This document shows positions 8,347-17,130 of a stretch of DNA of 64,000 nt, in pieces. The position numbers were made by a program, and so were the translations under genes. The notes beneath the pieces were generated by a model. The model had not been told where the DNA came from and did not search any database. It was given only the letters and a program-made list of their open reading frames with translations. The stretch's first letter is position 1, and each line of letters starts with the position of its first letter. This DNA comes from Pseudomonas sp. TH43 (GTDB taxonomy: Bacteria > Pseudomonadota > Gammaproteobacteria > Pseudomonadales > Pseudomonadaceae): contig NZ_JAEKFI010000005.1 of NCBI RefSeq assembly GCF_016650635.1, forward strand, positions 248,001 through 312,000, read 5' to 3'.

Positions 8347-8547
8347 AAGAAAAGGTCTGAAGGGTCAAAATTCGAAGCCGCGTATTATGCCTAACTTGCG
8401 CAAAAATGCACGGATCATCCGACCATATCTGTGTTTCTTGTTCGTTTTGAGAACGTTTTGGGCGCAATGAGAACTCAACTGAAGCAAACGTATTCCAAAT
8501 TTGTTTAAAAACCCCGACCGGCCAACTGGACTGCACGCCAGACTGAT

Positions 8548-8554
8548 CAATACT
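8548..8554 (+). promoter_or_regulatory. Sigma-S-type -10 element of the sRNA gene
   Basis: CAATACT followed by TG matches six of seven bases of the RpoS -10 consensus CTATACT. No good -35 TTGACA is placed upstream, as is usual for sigma-S promoters. The start of transcription would be about 8561. Confidence 0.5.
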
Positions 8555-8560
8555 TGAACT

Positions 8561-8677
8561 GTCGGTCGACATCTCCCCCAAGTGTCGCGCCGATAAAGGT
8601 ACCAAAGGACCGCGTGCCTTTGTTTTACTCCTAATGGTCTTAACCCGGATTCACCCCCCAGAACCCGGGTTTTTTTT
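8561..8677 (+). ncRNA. rgsA: Small regulatory RNA, probable RgsA
   Basis: About 116 nt of non-coding plus-strand sequence runs from an RpoS-like -10 element to a strong intrinsic terminator. RgsA of Pseudomonas is about 120 nt, RpoS-dependent and indirectly under Gac/Rsm control, and in P. aeruginosa it lies next to the tatD-family gene, as here. The location, size, promoter type and terminator agree; the primary sequence could not be compared directly. It is flanked by minus-strand tetR and tatD genes, so the plus-strand terminator has no other gene to serve. Confidence 0.72.
8642..8677 (+). terminator. Intrinsic terminator of the sRNA
   Basis: AACCCGG (8642-8648) pairs with CCGGGTT (8665-8671) and an uninterrupted T-run follows to 8677. 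The orientation is plus strand only. Confidence 0.85.
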
Positions 8678-8697
8678 GCCTGCGATTTGGCCGCCCG

Positions 8698-9489
8698 TTA
8701 CTCGGCAGATTTAACACTGGCCAACGGAAACAGGCGTTTGAAGTTTTCGGTGGTCTGCTCGGCGAAGCGCTCGTAGCTTTCACCGCGCAACATCGCCAGA
8801 AATTCCGCCACTTCGCGCACGTACTGCGGCAGGTTCGGTTTGCCGCGATAAGGGATAGGCGCCAGATACGGCGAATCGGTTTCCACCAACAGTCGATCGG
8901 CCGGGACCTTGCTCGCGACATCGCGCAGCGCATCGGCATTGCGAAAGGTGACAATCCCCGACAGGGAGATGTAATAACCCATGTCCAAAGCAGCTTTGGC
9001 CATGTCCCAGTCTTCGGTGAAGCAATGCAGCACACCGGCCTGGGGCAGCGCCGCTTCGCGCAGCAGTTCAAGGGTATCGGCACGCGCGCCGCGGGTATGG
9101 ATGATCACCGGCTTACCGGTTTGCTGCGCCGCTTGCAGGTGCAGGCGGAATGACTCCTGCTGCAACTCGGCGGCTTCCGGTTCGTAGTGATAGTCCAGAC
9201 CGGTTTCACCGATCGCCACCACTTTCGGATGATTGAGTTCGTGCAGCAGCCAGTCCAGTGCCGGGGCTGCACCCGGTTGCACATCCAGTGGATGCACGCC
9301 AACCGAGCAATCGACGTCGTCATAACGCTCAGCCAGGGCTTTGACGTCGGCGGCGTTGTCGGCACTCACGCCGATGCACAGAAAGTGCCCTACGCCGCGC
9401 TGCCGGGCCGCATCGAGTGCAGCATCCAGCGAGCCGTCATGGGCGGCAAGGTCGAGGCGATCAAGGTGACAATGGGAATCTACGAGCAT
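8698..9489 (-). CDS. tatD: TatD family metal-dependent hydrolase
   Basis: A 263-aa TIM-barrel metallohydrolase of the TatD/YcfH family (3'-5' DNase activity is known for members). Metal-binding motifs are visible: DSHCHLD at residues 4-10, GETGLDYHYE near 92, the HTRGA histidine near 130, HCFTE near 154, and the late acidic motif VETDSPYLAP near 203. It ends the long lipid/replication gene chain, 14 bases after pilZ. This YcfH-type partner of holB and pilZ is a common gene order in gammaproteobacteria. Confidence 0.9.
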   Translation of the reverse strand: MLVDSHCHLDRLDLAAHDGSLDAALDAARQRGVGHFLCIGVSADNAADVKALAERYDDVDCSVGVHPLDVQPGAAPALDWLLHELNHPKVVAIGETGLDYHYEPEAAELQQESFRLHLQAAQQTGKPVIIHTRGARADTLELLREAALPQAGVLHCFTEDWDMAKAALDMGYYISLSGIVTFRNADALRDVASKVPADRLLVETDSPYLAPIPYRGKPNLPQYVREVAEFLAMLRGESYERFAEQTTENFKRLFPLASVKSAE

Positions 9490-9503
9490 AAAAATACGGC
9501 TAC

Positions 9504-9860
9504 TTACATCGTATGAGTAGGACGGTCGGACTTGAGGGCTCCGGCCAGATGGGTTTCGATGCGACTGCGAGCGGTGTTGTCGCCATCGTTGAACTGCACG
9601 CCGACACCGGCGGCGCGGTTGCCTTGCGCACCTTTGGGGGTGATCCAGGTGACCTTGCCGGCCACTGGAATCTTCTCCGCCTCGTCCATCAGGTTGAGCA
9701 GCATGAACACCTCATCGCCCAACCTGTAGCTCTTGTTGGTCGGGATGAACAGGCCACCATTCCTGATGAACGGCATGTAAGCGGCGTAAAGCACCGACTT
9801 GTCCTTGATGGTCAGGGACAAAATGCCGTTACGCGGCCCGGGGCTGACGGGTTCATTCAT
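9504..9860 (-). CDS. pilZ: PilZ domain protein (type IV pilus biogenesis PilZ)
   Basis: A 118-aa single PilZ domain. The c-di-GMP-binding RxxxR motif of canonical PilZ domains is absent at the N-terminus, as in true PilZ orthologues, which act in type IV pilus assembly by protein contacts. The ATG at 9860 follows GGAGG by 7 bases and is preferred over the track start at 9872. Its place between holB and tatD is the usual one for pilZ in Pseudomonas. Confidence 0.9.
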   Translation of the reverse strand: MNEPVSPGPRNGILSLTIKDKSVLYAAYMPFIRNGGLFIPTNKSYRLGDEVFMLLNLMDEAEKIPVAGKVTWITPKGAQGNRAAGVGVQFNDGDNTARSRIETHLAGALKSDRPTHTM

Positions 9861-9902
9861 GATGACCTCCACTGCTGATGCTCAGAGTCTAGGTACACAT
9901 TG

Positions 9903-10886
9903 TTATCTTTGGCCAGGCAATCCCGCCCATTGCACCAACAACGCTTCCAGCAACAAGGCCGGGTTGAGGTTGGCCTTGCTCATGACTTTCTGCCGCTGGG
10001 CGAGAATCCAGTCCTGAATCTCGAGGACTTTGCCCTGTGCCGTTTTCTGCGCGAGGTACTGCACGACCTTGCGCATATCAGTCAGCCCCAGGCCTGCCTC
10101 ATCCTGAGTCAATTGATAGCGCAGGATCAGGCTCGACCAGTCGCAGAACCAGTCAAACAGACGCAGCATCGGGATGTTTTTCCATTCCTCGGCCAGTTGC
10201 GTCGGCGACTGCTGTTGCTTGAGCAACTTCTTCACACCCTCGACCACCTGCGCACGCTGTTCACGCACGCCTTGCGCTTGCAGACTGACCGCCATCAACG
10301 GCGAACCGGCGGCCAGCGTCAGCAACTCGACGCGCTCCTCAGCCGAACAGTCCGGCAGCGCCTGAGCCAGCCACTGCAGGCTCATCGCTTCGCTCGGCAG
10401 CGGACAGGCCTGTTGCACGCAACGGCTCTTGATGGTCGGCAGCAAACGACTGGTCTGATGGCTGACAAGCAGCAAAACGGTATCGCCGGATGGCTCTTCA
10501 AGGCTTTTCAGCAAGGCGTTGGCGGCGTTGATGTTCATCGACTCGACAGGCTCGATCAACACCACTTTGCGCCCGCCCAGTTGCGCGGTCTGCACCACGA
10601 AGCTGACGAGATCGCGCACCTGGTCGACCTTGATCGCCTTGTCGGCTTCCTCTGGTTCGAGGATGTAATTGTCCGGATGGCTGCCGGCCTTGAGCAGCAG
10701 ACAGGATTTGCACTCGCCGCAGGCTTGCGGCGTCGGACGCTGACACAACAGGCTTGCCATCAAGCGCTCGGCCAGCGCCCGCTTGCCGATCCCGGCGGGG
10801 CCATGCAGCAGGTAGGCGTGCGCGTGCTGACTACGCCCGGCCAGTTGCTGCCAGAGGCTGTCCTGCCATGGATAGGCCTCAGCCAC
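9903..10886 (-). CDS. holB: DNA polymerase III subunit delta'
   Basis: This clamp-loader subunit helps load the beta sliding clamp. The product is 327 aa with Walker A-like GPAGIGKR near residue 27, the four-Cys zinc module (CQRP...CGECKSC) near residues 50-63, and the SRC motif (IKSRCVQQ). I chose the GTG at 10886, which overlaps the tmk stop by 8 bases and gives the family length; the longer frame upstream is tmk antisense-frame noise. Translational coupling to tmk is likely. Confidence 0.9.
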   Translation of the reverse strand: MAEAYPWQDSLWQQLAGRSQHAHAYLLHGPAGIGKRALAERLMASLLCQRPTPQACGECKSCLLLKAGSHPDNYILEPEEADKAIKVDQVRDLVSFVVQTAQLGGRKVVLIEPVESMNINAANALLKSLEEPSGDTVLLLVSHQTSRLLPTIKSRCVQQACPLPSEAMSLQWLAQALPDCSAEERVELLTLAAGSPLMAVSLQAQGVREQRAQVVEGVKKLLKQQQSPTQLAEEWKNIPMLRLFDWFCDWSSLILRYQLTQDEAGLGLTDMRKVVQYLAQKTAQGKVLEIQDWILAQRQKVMSKANLNPALLLEALLVQWAGLPGQR

Positions 10887-11511
10887 GGGCCAACTCCAGC
10901 AAGTTCGGGAGCAAGGTATCCAGCGATTGTTGAACATTGGCCAGTGGTTGACCGGCATCGATGCGCACATAGCGCGCAGGATCGGCTTCGGCGCGCTTCA
11001 GGAACGCACTGCGCACAGCTTCGAAAAACGCCCGTCCTTCCAGTTCAAACCGATCCAGACGGCCACGGGCACTGGCGCGGGCCAGGCCGATTTCCACCGG
11101 CAGATCGAAAATCAGCGTCAGGTCCGGACGCAGGTCGCCCTGCACGAAAGTTTCCAGCGTGGCGATACGCTCCAGCGACAAACCACGACCGCCACCCTGA
11201 TAGGCATAAGTCGAATCGGTGAAACGATCGCACAGCACCACCGCGCCACGGGCCAGCGCCGGGCGGATCACTTGCGCCAAGTGCTGAGCGCGGGCGGCGA
11301 AGACCAACAGCAGTTCAGTGTCCGGGTTCATCACTTCGTCGGCCGGAGCCAGCAGCACGTCGCGAATTCGCTCGGCCAGCGGCGTACCGCCGGGCTCACG
11401 GGTCAACAGCACTTCGATACCGGCGCTACGCAGACGCTCGGCGAGGTATTCACGATTGGTGCTCTTGCCGGCGCCTTCCGGGCCTTCCAGGGTAATAAAC
11501 AAGCCAGTCAC
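10879..11511 (-). CDS. tmk: Thymidylate kinase
   Basis: Converts dTMP to dTDP for DNA synthesis. The product is 210 aa with P-loop GPEGAGKST (residues 9-17), TREPGG, DRFTDSTYAYQGGGRG (dTMP binding) and a LID segment RASARGRLDRFE. It starts at a GTG (11511) with AAGGACT upstream, 19 bases after mltG. Its neighbours mltG and holB form a widely conserved gene trio. Confidence 0.95.
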   Translation of the reverse strand: MTGLFITLEGPEGAGKSTNREYLAERLRSAGIEVLLTREPGGTPLAERIRDVLLAPADEVMNPDTELLLVFAARAQHLAQVIRPALARGAVVLCDRFTDSTYAYQGGGRGLSLERIATLETFVQGDLRPDLTLIFDLPVEIGLARASARGRLDRFELEGRAFFEAVRSAFLKRAEADPARYVRIDAGQPLANVQQSLDTLLPNLLELARG

Positions 11512-11530
11512 AGGCAGTCCTTAATCAAAG

Positions 11531-12700
11531 TCATTGCGTGTTTTGTGGGGCGGCGGTTTCCGCTGCCGGCGGTTGCGCTGGCGACTGTGGCAGCGCTTGC
11601 GGCGCGGTATCCGGCGAGGCCGCGGGAATGGCGTCCTCAGCAGCCGGGGCGGCCTCAGGGGGCGCCGCTGGCGCCGGGCTGGAGCGATAATCAGCTCGCC
11701 GCTTGAGTTGGTACTCACGCACCGCACTGTTATGCGCATCGAGATCGTCGGAGAACACATGGCTGCCGTCGCCACGCGCGACGAAATACAGGCTGGTGCC
11801 TTCCACCGGATTCAGCGCCGCATGAATCGCTTCACGCCCGACCATTGCGATCGGCGTCGGCGGCAAGCCAGGAATCACGTAAGTGTTATACGCCGTTGGC
11901 TCTTTCAAATGCGCCCGGGTCAATTTGCCGGTGTAACGGTCACCCAAACCGTAGATCACTGTCGGATCGGTCTGCAACTGCATGCCCAAGGCCATCCGCC
12001 GCACGAAAACACCGGCAATCTGCCCACGTTCCTGGGGCACGCCGGTTTCCTTCTCGACCAGCGAGGCCATGATCAGCGCTTGATACGGCTCGCTGTAAGG
12101 CACATCAGCCGAACGTTTTGCCCATTCACTGGCCAGCACTTCATCGAGCCGATCGAAAGACTTTTTCAGTAATTCGGCATCGGACATGCCACGCACAAAG
12201 CGGTAGGTGTCGGGGAAGAAACGCCCTTCCGGAAACAGGCCCTTATGGCCAATCTTTGCCATGACATCGCTGTCGCTCAAACCTGTGAGGGTCTGCTCGA
12301 TCTTTTCGTCCTTGGCCAACGCGGCGCGCACTTGATGGAAATTCCAGCCTTCGACCAGGGTCAGGCTGTACTGAACCACTTCGCCGCGTTTCCACAAGTC
12401 GATCAGACTGTTGACGGTCATGCCTGGCTGCATGCGGTATTCACCGCTGTGGATCGGCGTGCCGGCGAGGTTGAAACGCCAATAGACCCGAAGCCAGAAC
12501 GCGTCCTTGATGACGCCATCGGTTTCCAGTCCAAGGAGAGTACGGGTTGGGGTCGAGCCTTTCGGCACATCCAGCAGTTCTTCCTGCGTGATGTTCAGGG
12601 GCTGTTCCAGCGCAGAATTAATCTTCCAGGCGCTGGCGCCCAGCAGCAGCCCTGCCAGAACCAATCCGGTTTCCAGCAGCAGCAAGAGTTTACGTCTCAC
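11531..12700 (-). CDS. mltG: Endolytic murein transglycosylase MltG
   Basis: An inner-membrane lytic transglycosylase that cuts nascent glycan strands. The product is 389 aa with an N-terminal membrane anchor (residues 3-22) and a YceG domain that carries the catalytic-Glu region (IMASLVEKETG). The C-terminal 45 residues are an Ala/Pro-rich tail (SSPAPAAPPEAAPAAEDA and onward) not needed by the family and likely disordered. A GTG start is used at 12700, 3 bases after the pabC stop. Confidence 0.92.
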   Translation of the reverse strand: MRRKLLLLLETGLVLAGLLLGASAWKINSALEQPLNITQEELLDVPKGSTPTRTLLGLETDGVIKDAFWLRVYWRFNLAGTPIHSGEYRMQPGMTVNSLIDLWKRGEVVQYSLTLVEGWNFHQVRAALAKDEKIEQTLTGLSDSDVMAKIGHKGLFPEGRFFPDTYRFVRGMSDAELLKKSFDRLDEVLASEWAKRSADVPYSEPYQALIMASLVEKETGVPQERGQIAGVFVRRMALGMQLQTDPTVIYGLGDRYTGKLTRAHLKEPTAYNTYVIPGLPPTPIAMVGREAIHAALNPVEGTSLYFVARGDGSHVFSDDLDAHNSAVREYQLKRRADYRSSPAPAAPPEAAPAAEDAIPAASPDTAPQALPQSPAQPPAAETAAPQNTQ

Positions 12701-12703
12701 GAA

Positions 12704-13519
12704 TCAGGCATCCAGTAGGGCGCGGGAAATGGTTTGCAGTTTACGGGTGAGCGGGCCAACCGACCAGCTCAGTGCAGCGTAGGCGCGTACCGGCCAGACG
12801 CCATACACGCTGTTGCAGAGAAAGACTTCATCAGCCCATTGCAGCTGTTCGAGGTTGATGTCGGCGATTTGCGAGGGGATCGCCAATGACTCGGCCTGAA
12901 ACAAAATTTCGGCGCGCATCACACCCGCGACACCGCAGCGTTTCAGATCCGGGGTGATCAACACACCGTCACGCACCAGGAACAGATTGCTGAACACCCC
13001 CTCAATGACGCGACCGGCCTGGTCGAGCATCAAGCCTTCGGCATGCTCGCTGTCCTGCCATTCGGCGCGGGCGAGGACCTGTTCCAGTCGGTTGAGGTGT
13101 TTCAGTCCGGCGAGCAAAGGCTGATGGCTCAAACGTGTGCTGCACGGAAACAGGCGTACACCTTGTTCGCCGTGAACGGCGGGATAGGCCGCAGGAGGAT
13201 TGCTTTGCAGAATACGTCGCCCCGGCGCCGCAGGATCGGGCGCGTAACCTCGCAAACCGTCGCCACGGCTGAGGATGAGCTTGAGCACGCCCTCGCCCAT
13301 CGCTGCCGCGTAGCTCAGCAACTCCTGGCGAATCAGTTCGATATCCGCCGCGATGGCCAGACGCGAACAGCCGTCGGCCAAACGCGCCAGATGGCGATCC
13401 AGCAACAGCGGCTGGCCGCCGCGCACGGCGATGGTCTCGAACAGACCATCGCCGTAAGCCAGGCCGCGATCTTTCAGCGACAGAGCGTCAGCCGGTTGAC
13501 CGTCGACCCAGCTGTCCAT
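12704..13519 (-). CDS. pabC: Aminodeoxychorismate lyase
   Basis: A fold-type IV PLP enzyme that splits 4-amino-4-deoxychorismate to p-aminobenzoate and pyruvate for folate synthesis. The product is 271 aa with RGLAYGDGLFET near residue 18, the PLP lysine in GLKHLNRLEQ, and EGVFSNLF near residue 173. The ATG overlaps the fabF stop (TGATG), so translation is probably coupled. The fabF-pabC-mltG-tmk-holB order is classic. Confidence 0.93.
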   Translation of the reverse strand: MDSWVDGQPADALSLKDRGLAYGDGLFETIAVRGGQPLLLDRHLARLADGCSRLAIAADIELIRQELLSYAAAMGEGVLKLILSRGDGLRGYAPDPAAPGRRILQSNPPAAYPAVHGEQGVRLFPCSTRLSHQPLLAGLKHLNRLEQVLARAEWQDSEHAEGLMLDQAGRVIEGVFSNLFLVRDGVLITPDLKRCGVAGVMRAEILFQAESLAIPSQIADINLEQLQWADEVFLCNSVYGVWPVRAYAALSWSVGPLTRKLQTISRALLDA

Positions 13520-14763
13520 CAGCCGGCGAACCGACGGAACGCCAAGGTGCCGTTCGTGCCGCCAAAACCGAAGGAGTTGGACAGCACGACATCGATGTCC
13601 ATGTTGCGCGCAGTGTGCGGCACGAAATCGAGATCGCAGCCTTCGTCCGGCTCTTCGAGGTTGATGGTCGGCGGTGCCACCTGGCTGTTGATTGCCAGCA
13701 CACTGAAAATCGCCTCTACCGCGCCCGCCGCACCCAACAGGTGACCGGTCATGGACTTGGTGGAGCTGACCGCCAGTTTGTACGCGTGGTCGCCGAATAC
13801 ACTCTTCAGCGCATTTGCTTCGGCAAGGTCACCGGCTGGCGTCGAAGTACCGTGGGCGTTGATGTATTGCACTTGATCGGCGTTGATCTTCGCATCGCGT
13901 AGCGCATTGGTGATGCAGCGCGCTGCACCGGCGCCGTCGGCAGGTGGCGAGGTCATGTGGAACGCATCGCCGCTGGTACCGAAACCGATCAACTCGGCGT
14001 AGATGGTCGCACCGCGAGCCTTGGCGTGTTCCAGCTCTTCGAGCACCAGAGCACCGGCACCGTCGGACAGCACGAAACCATCTCGGCCCTTGTCCCACGG
14101 ACGGCTGGCACGGGTTGGCTCATCATTGCGAGTCGACAGTGCACGGGATGCGCCGAAGCCGCCCATGCCGAGACCGCACGCGGCCATTTCGGCACCGCCG
14201 GCGATCATCACGTCGGCTTCGTCGTACATGATGTTGCGCGCCGCCATGCCAATACAGTGCGTACCGGTGGTACATGCAGTGGCGATAGCGTAGTTAGGCC
14301 CCTGTGCACCCAGATGGATGGACAGGAAGCCGGAAATCATATTGATGATCGAGCCTGGCACGAAGAATGGCGAAATTCGACGCGGACCCGTCTCATGCAG
14401 AGTACGGCTGGTTTCTTCGATGTTGGTCAGACCGCCGATACCCGAACCCATGGCCACGCCAATGCGCTCACGGTTGGCGTCGGTGACTTCCAGACCCGAG
14501 TTGCGAACCGCCTGAAAACCCGCTGCGAGACCGTACTGAATGAACAGATCGAGCTTGCGTGCTTCCTTGACCGACAGGTATTCCTCGACATTGAAGCCCT
14601 TCACCGAGCCGCCAAAGCGGGTGGAATAGGCAGAAAGGTCGGTGTGTTCGATCAGACCAATGCCACTGCGGCCAGCCAGAATGCCCTGCCAACTGCTCGG
14701 CACATCCGTGCCCAGTGGCGACAACATACCCATACCGGTGACTACGACGCGTCTACGCGACAC
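13519..14763 (-). CDS. fabF: 3-oxoacyl-ACP synthase II
   Basis: An elongating condensing enzyme of type II fatty-acid synthesis. The product is 414 aa, a thiolase fold with catalytic Cys in ATACTTGTHCIG (about residue 164), His in NAHGTSTPAGD (about 304), and Lys/His in STKSMTGHLLGAAG (about 336-341). It lies 112 bases after acpP, and a terminator-like hairpin sits in the gap. It is the main source of C16:1 to C18:1 elongation in related bacteria. Confidence 0.96.
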   Translation of the reverse strand: MSRRRVVVTGMGMLSPLGTDVPSSWQGILAGRSGIGLIEHTDLSAYSTRFGGSVKGFNVEEYLSVKEARKLDLFIQYGLAAGFQAVRNSGLEVTDANRERIGVAMGSGIGGLTNIEETSRTLHETGPRRISPFFVPGSIINMISGFLSIHLGAQGPNYAIATACTTGTHCIGMAARNIMYDEADVMIAGGAEMAACGLGMGGFGASRALSTRNDEPTRASRPWDKGRDGFVLSDGAGALVLEELEHAKARGATIYAELIGFGTSGDAFHMTSPPADGAGAARCITNALRDAKINADQVQYINAHGTSTPAGDLAEANALKSVFGDHAYKLAVSSTKSMTGHLLGAAGAVEAIFSVLAINSQVAPPTINLEEPDEGCDLDFVPHTARNMDIDVVLSNSFGFGGTNGTLAFRRFAG

Positions 14764-14811
14764 AGCACTCTCCTTTTTTCAAATGACGACGACTTTGCAT
14801 CAGGCCTAAAG

Positions 14812-14846
14812 AAAAAACCGCACGCCATGATGGCAGTGCGGTTTTT
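14812..14846 (-). terminator. Terminator-like hairpin between acpP and fabF
   Basis: In the minus-strand direction, AAAAACCGCAC pairs with GTGCGGTTTTTT, followed by T-rich sequence. It lies after acpP and before fabF, so it probably works as a partial terminator that keeps acpP mRNA in excess over fabF. Confidence 0.7.
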
Positions 14847-14875
14847 CCATGACAGCAAACAACGATTACAAACTA

Positions 14876-15112
14876 TTACGCCTGGTGGCTAGTAACGTAG
14901 TCGATTGCAGCTTGTACAGTAGTGATCTTCTCAGCTTCTTCGTCAGGGATTTCGGTCTCGAATTCCTCTTCCAGAGCCATCACCAGCTCAACGGTGTCAA
15001 GGGAGTCGGCACCCAGGTCTTCAACGAAGGAAGCAGTGTTAACCACTTCTTCTTCTTTAACGCCCAGTTGCTCGGCAACGATTTTCTTGACGCGCTCTTC
15101 GATGGTGCTCAT
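14876..15112 (-). CDS. acpP: Acyl carrier protein
   Basis: A 78-aa acidic four-helix carrier of acyl chains. The phosphopantetheine serine is in DLGADSLDTVELVMALEEEF (Ser37-38 region, DSL motif). The size and sequence are typical of proteobacterial AcpP. A 196-base gap separates it from fabG and probably contains its own promoter; a hairpin terminator follows it. Confidence 0.97.
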   Translation of the reverse strand: MSTIEERVKKIVAEQLGVKEEEVVNTASFVEDLGADSLDTVELVMALEEEFETEIPDEEAEKITTVQAAIDYVTSHQA

Positions 15113-15308
15113 ACCTTGTTTTCACTCCTAATGGACAAATTCAGGCAGCTGGCCAGTGGGTAAGTGTATAGAAAGACTTTTCAGCTTTTCAACTGAAAGC
15201 TTCACTCCTCAAACCCTGCGGCCCTCTGCCTATAAATAGATTGCAGCTTTATAACGGATTTTAGACAGCTCGTATGACATTTTTTTGAAGCAATCCGTCA
15301 CATTTTAC

Positions 15309-16052
15309 TTACATGTACATCCCACCGTTCACCGGGATTGTAGCCCCAGTGACGTATGCCGCACCGTCGGATGCAAGAAAAGCGACCACAGAGGCGATCT
15401 CTTGAGCTTGTCCCAGACGACCCAGCGGAATCTGCGTCTGCAAGGCTTCACGCTGTGCTTCCGGCAGCTCGCGGGTCATATCGGTGTCGATGAACCCTGG
15501 GGTTACCGAGTTGACCGTAATCGAACGCGAACCGACTTCACGCGCCATTGCACGGCTGAAACCTTCCAGACCGGCCTTGGCGGCTGCATAGTTTACTTGG
15601 CCAGCGTTGCCCATTGCACCCACCACCGAGCCAATACTGATAATTCGGCCCCAACGCGCCTTGGTCATGCCGCGCAGAACGCCCTTGGACAGGCGGAATA
15701 GACTGTTCAGGTTGGTATCGATCACGTCGTACCACTCATCGTCTTTCATGCGCATCATCAGGTTATCGCGGGTGATACCGGCATTATTGACCAGGATCGC
15801 CACTGGCGCACCGAACTGTTCCTGAATGCTCGCCAACACCGCGCTGACCGATTCGTCGCTGGTGACATTGAGTTCCAGGCCAGTGCCTTGAATACCGTTT
15901 TCCTTCAGGGTCGCGGCAATGCGCTCAGCGCCCGAAGCGGAAGTCGCGGTGCCCACTACGATGGCGCCCTGACGACCCAGTTCCAATGCGATGGCCTGGC
16001 CGATACCGCGGCTTGCACCGGTGACCAGTGCAACTTTACCTTGCAGACTCAT
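15309..16052 (-). CDS. fabG: 3-oxoacyl-ACP reductase
   Basis: NADPH-dependent reduction of 3-oxoacyl-ACP. A 247-aa SDR with TGASRGIG (residues 12-19), NNAGITRDNL, catalytic Ser in IISIGSVVGAMGNAGQ, and YAAAK. The ATG at 16052 follows AGGAG-type sequence and gives the family length; the longer frame adds 26 non-homologous residues. It starts 16 bases after the fabD stop. Confidence 0.96.
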   Translation of the reverse strand: MSLQGKVALVTGASRGIGQAIALELGRQGAIVVGTATSASGAERIAATLKENGIQGTGLELNVTSDESVSAVLASIQEQFGAPVAILVNNAGITRDNLMMRMKDDEWYDVIDTNLNSLFRLSKGVLRGMTKARWGRIISIGSVVGAMGNAGQVNYAAAKAGLEGFSRAMAREVGSRSITVNSVTPGFIDTDMTRELPEAQREALQTQIPLGRLGQAQEIASVVAFLASDGAAYVTGATIPVNGGMYM

Positions 16053-16068
16053 GCAAGTTTCTCCTGAT

Positions 16069-17007
16069 TCAGGCTTGCGCTGCACGAGCGGCAGCGAAAG
16101 CGTCTGGGGTATTGAGGTTGGAAGTCGCAACGCCTTCGGCGCAACGTTTGTTCAGACCGGCCAGCACTTTGCCCGGGCCGCATTCGACCAGATTGGTCGC
16201 GCCCTTGGCGGCCAGCGTCTGTACCGACTCGACCCAGCGTACTGGCTTGTAGAGTTGTTCGAGCAGATCACGCTTGAGGGTTTCCAGATCGGCCGGCACT
16301 TGCGCGCTGACGTTCTGCACCAGCGGAATCTGTGGCGCCTGCCAGTCGATGGCGGCGATGGATTCGGCAAAACGCTCGGCGGCCGGGCGCATCAGTTCGC
16401 AGTGCGATGGCACGCTGACCGGCAGTGGCATGGCACGCTTGGCGCCACGAGCCTTGCAGCCTTCGATGGCGCGCTCCACAGCAGCCTTGGCACCTGCGAT
16501 AACCACTTGGCCTGGAGAGTTGAAGTTCACCGCGCTGACCACTTCGCCTTGCGCTGCTTCAACGCAGGCTGCCAGCACGTCTGCGTCTTCCAGACCGAGG
16601 ATGGCAGCCATGCCGCCCTGCCCGGCTGGAACAGCTTCCTGCATTAACTGACCACGGCGCTCAACGAGCTTTACCGCATCAGCCAGCGTCAGGCTACCGG
16701 CAGCAACCAGTGCACTGTATTCACCCAGGCTGTGACCGGCAACGAATGCCGGACGCGCGCCACCTTCAGCCAGCCACAGACGCCACAGAGCGATCGAAGC
16801 GGTCAGAATGGCCGGTTGGGTTTTATCGGTTTGATTGAGCAGCTCTTCCGGGCCCTGCTGGGTCAACGCCCACAGGTCATAGCCCAGAGCATCGGATGCT
16901 TCTTTGAAAGTTTCGAGGATCAGCGGATGTTGCGCGCCCAACTCGGCCAGCATGCCGAGGGACTGCGAACCCTGTCCTGGAAAGACGAATGCGAGGGAAG
17001 CAGACAT
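16069..17007 (-). CDS. fabD: Malonyl-CoA:ACP transacylase
   Basis: Loads malonate onto ACP. The product is 312 aa with FPGQGSQ at residues 8-14, the nucleophile in GHSLGEYSALV (Ser about 92), and the late His in VPSHCELM. The ATG at 17007 is chosen over 17064 because it begins the conserved LAFVFPGQGSQ. It lies between plsX and fabG; no fabH gene is present in the cluster, as usual in Pseudomonas. Confidence 0.96.
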   Translation of the reverse strand: MSASLAFVFPGQGSQSLGMLAELGAQHPLILETFKEASDALGYDLWALTQQGPEELLNQTDKTQPAILTASIALWRLWLAEGGARPAFVAGHSLGEYSALVAAGSLTLADAVKLVERRGQLMQEAVPAGQGGMAAILGLEDADVLAACVEAAQGEVVSAVNFNSPGQVVIAGAKAAVERAIEGCKARGAKRAMPLPVSVPSHCELMRPAAERFAESIAAIDWQAPQIPLVQNVSAQVPADLETLKRDLLEQLYKPVRWVESVQTLAAKGATNLVECGPGKVLAGLNKRCAEGVATSNLNTPDAFAAARAAQA

Positions 17008-17130
17008 GTAACAAGCCCCTAATGATCTTGTCGCCGGAAAATGACGCCCCGCTTGGGGACGCAAGAAACTGACAGTTGGATGGCCCTTTGAACCGGGCGG
17101 TCACATTTAAGCATTGTCCGACGAAAACGC

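Noticed and set aside
15113..15308. A specific FabR/FabT-like operator before acpP
   Set aside because: The gap has AT-rich stretches but no convincing inverted repeat or consensus that I can name.
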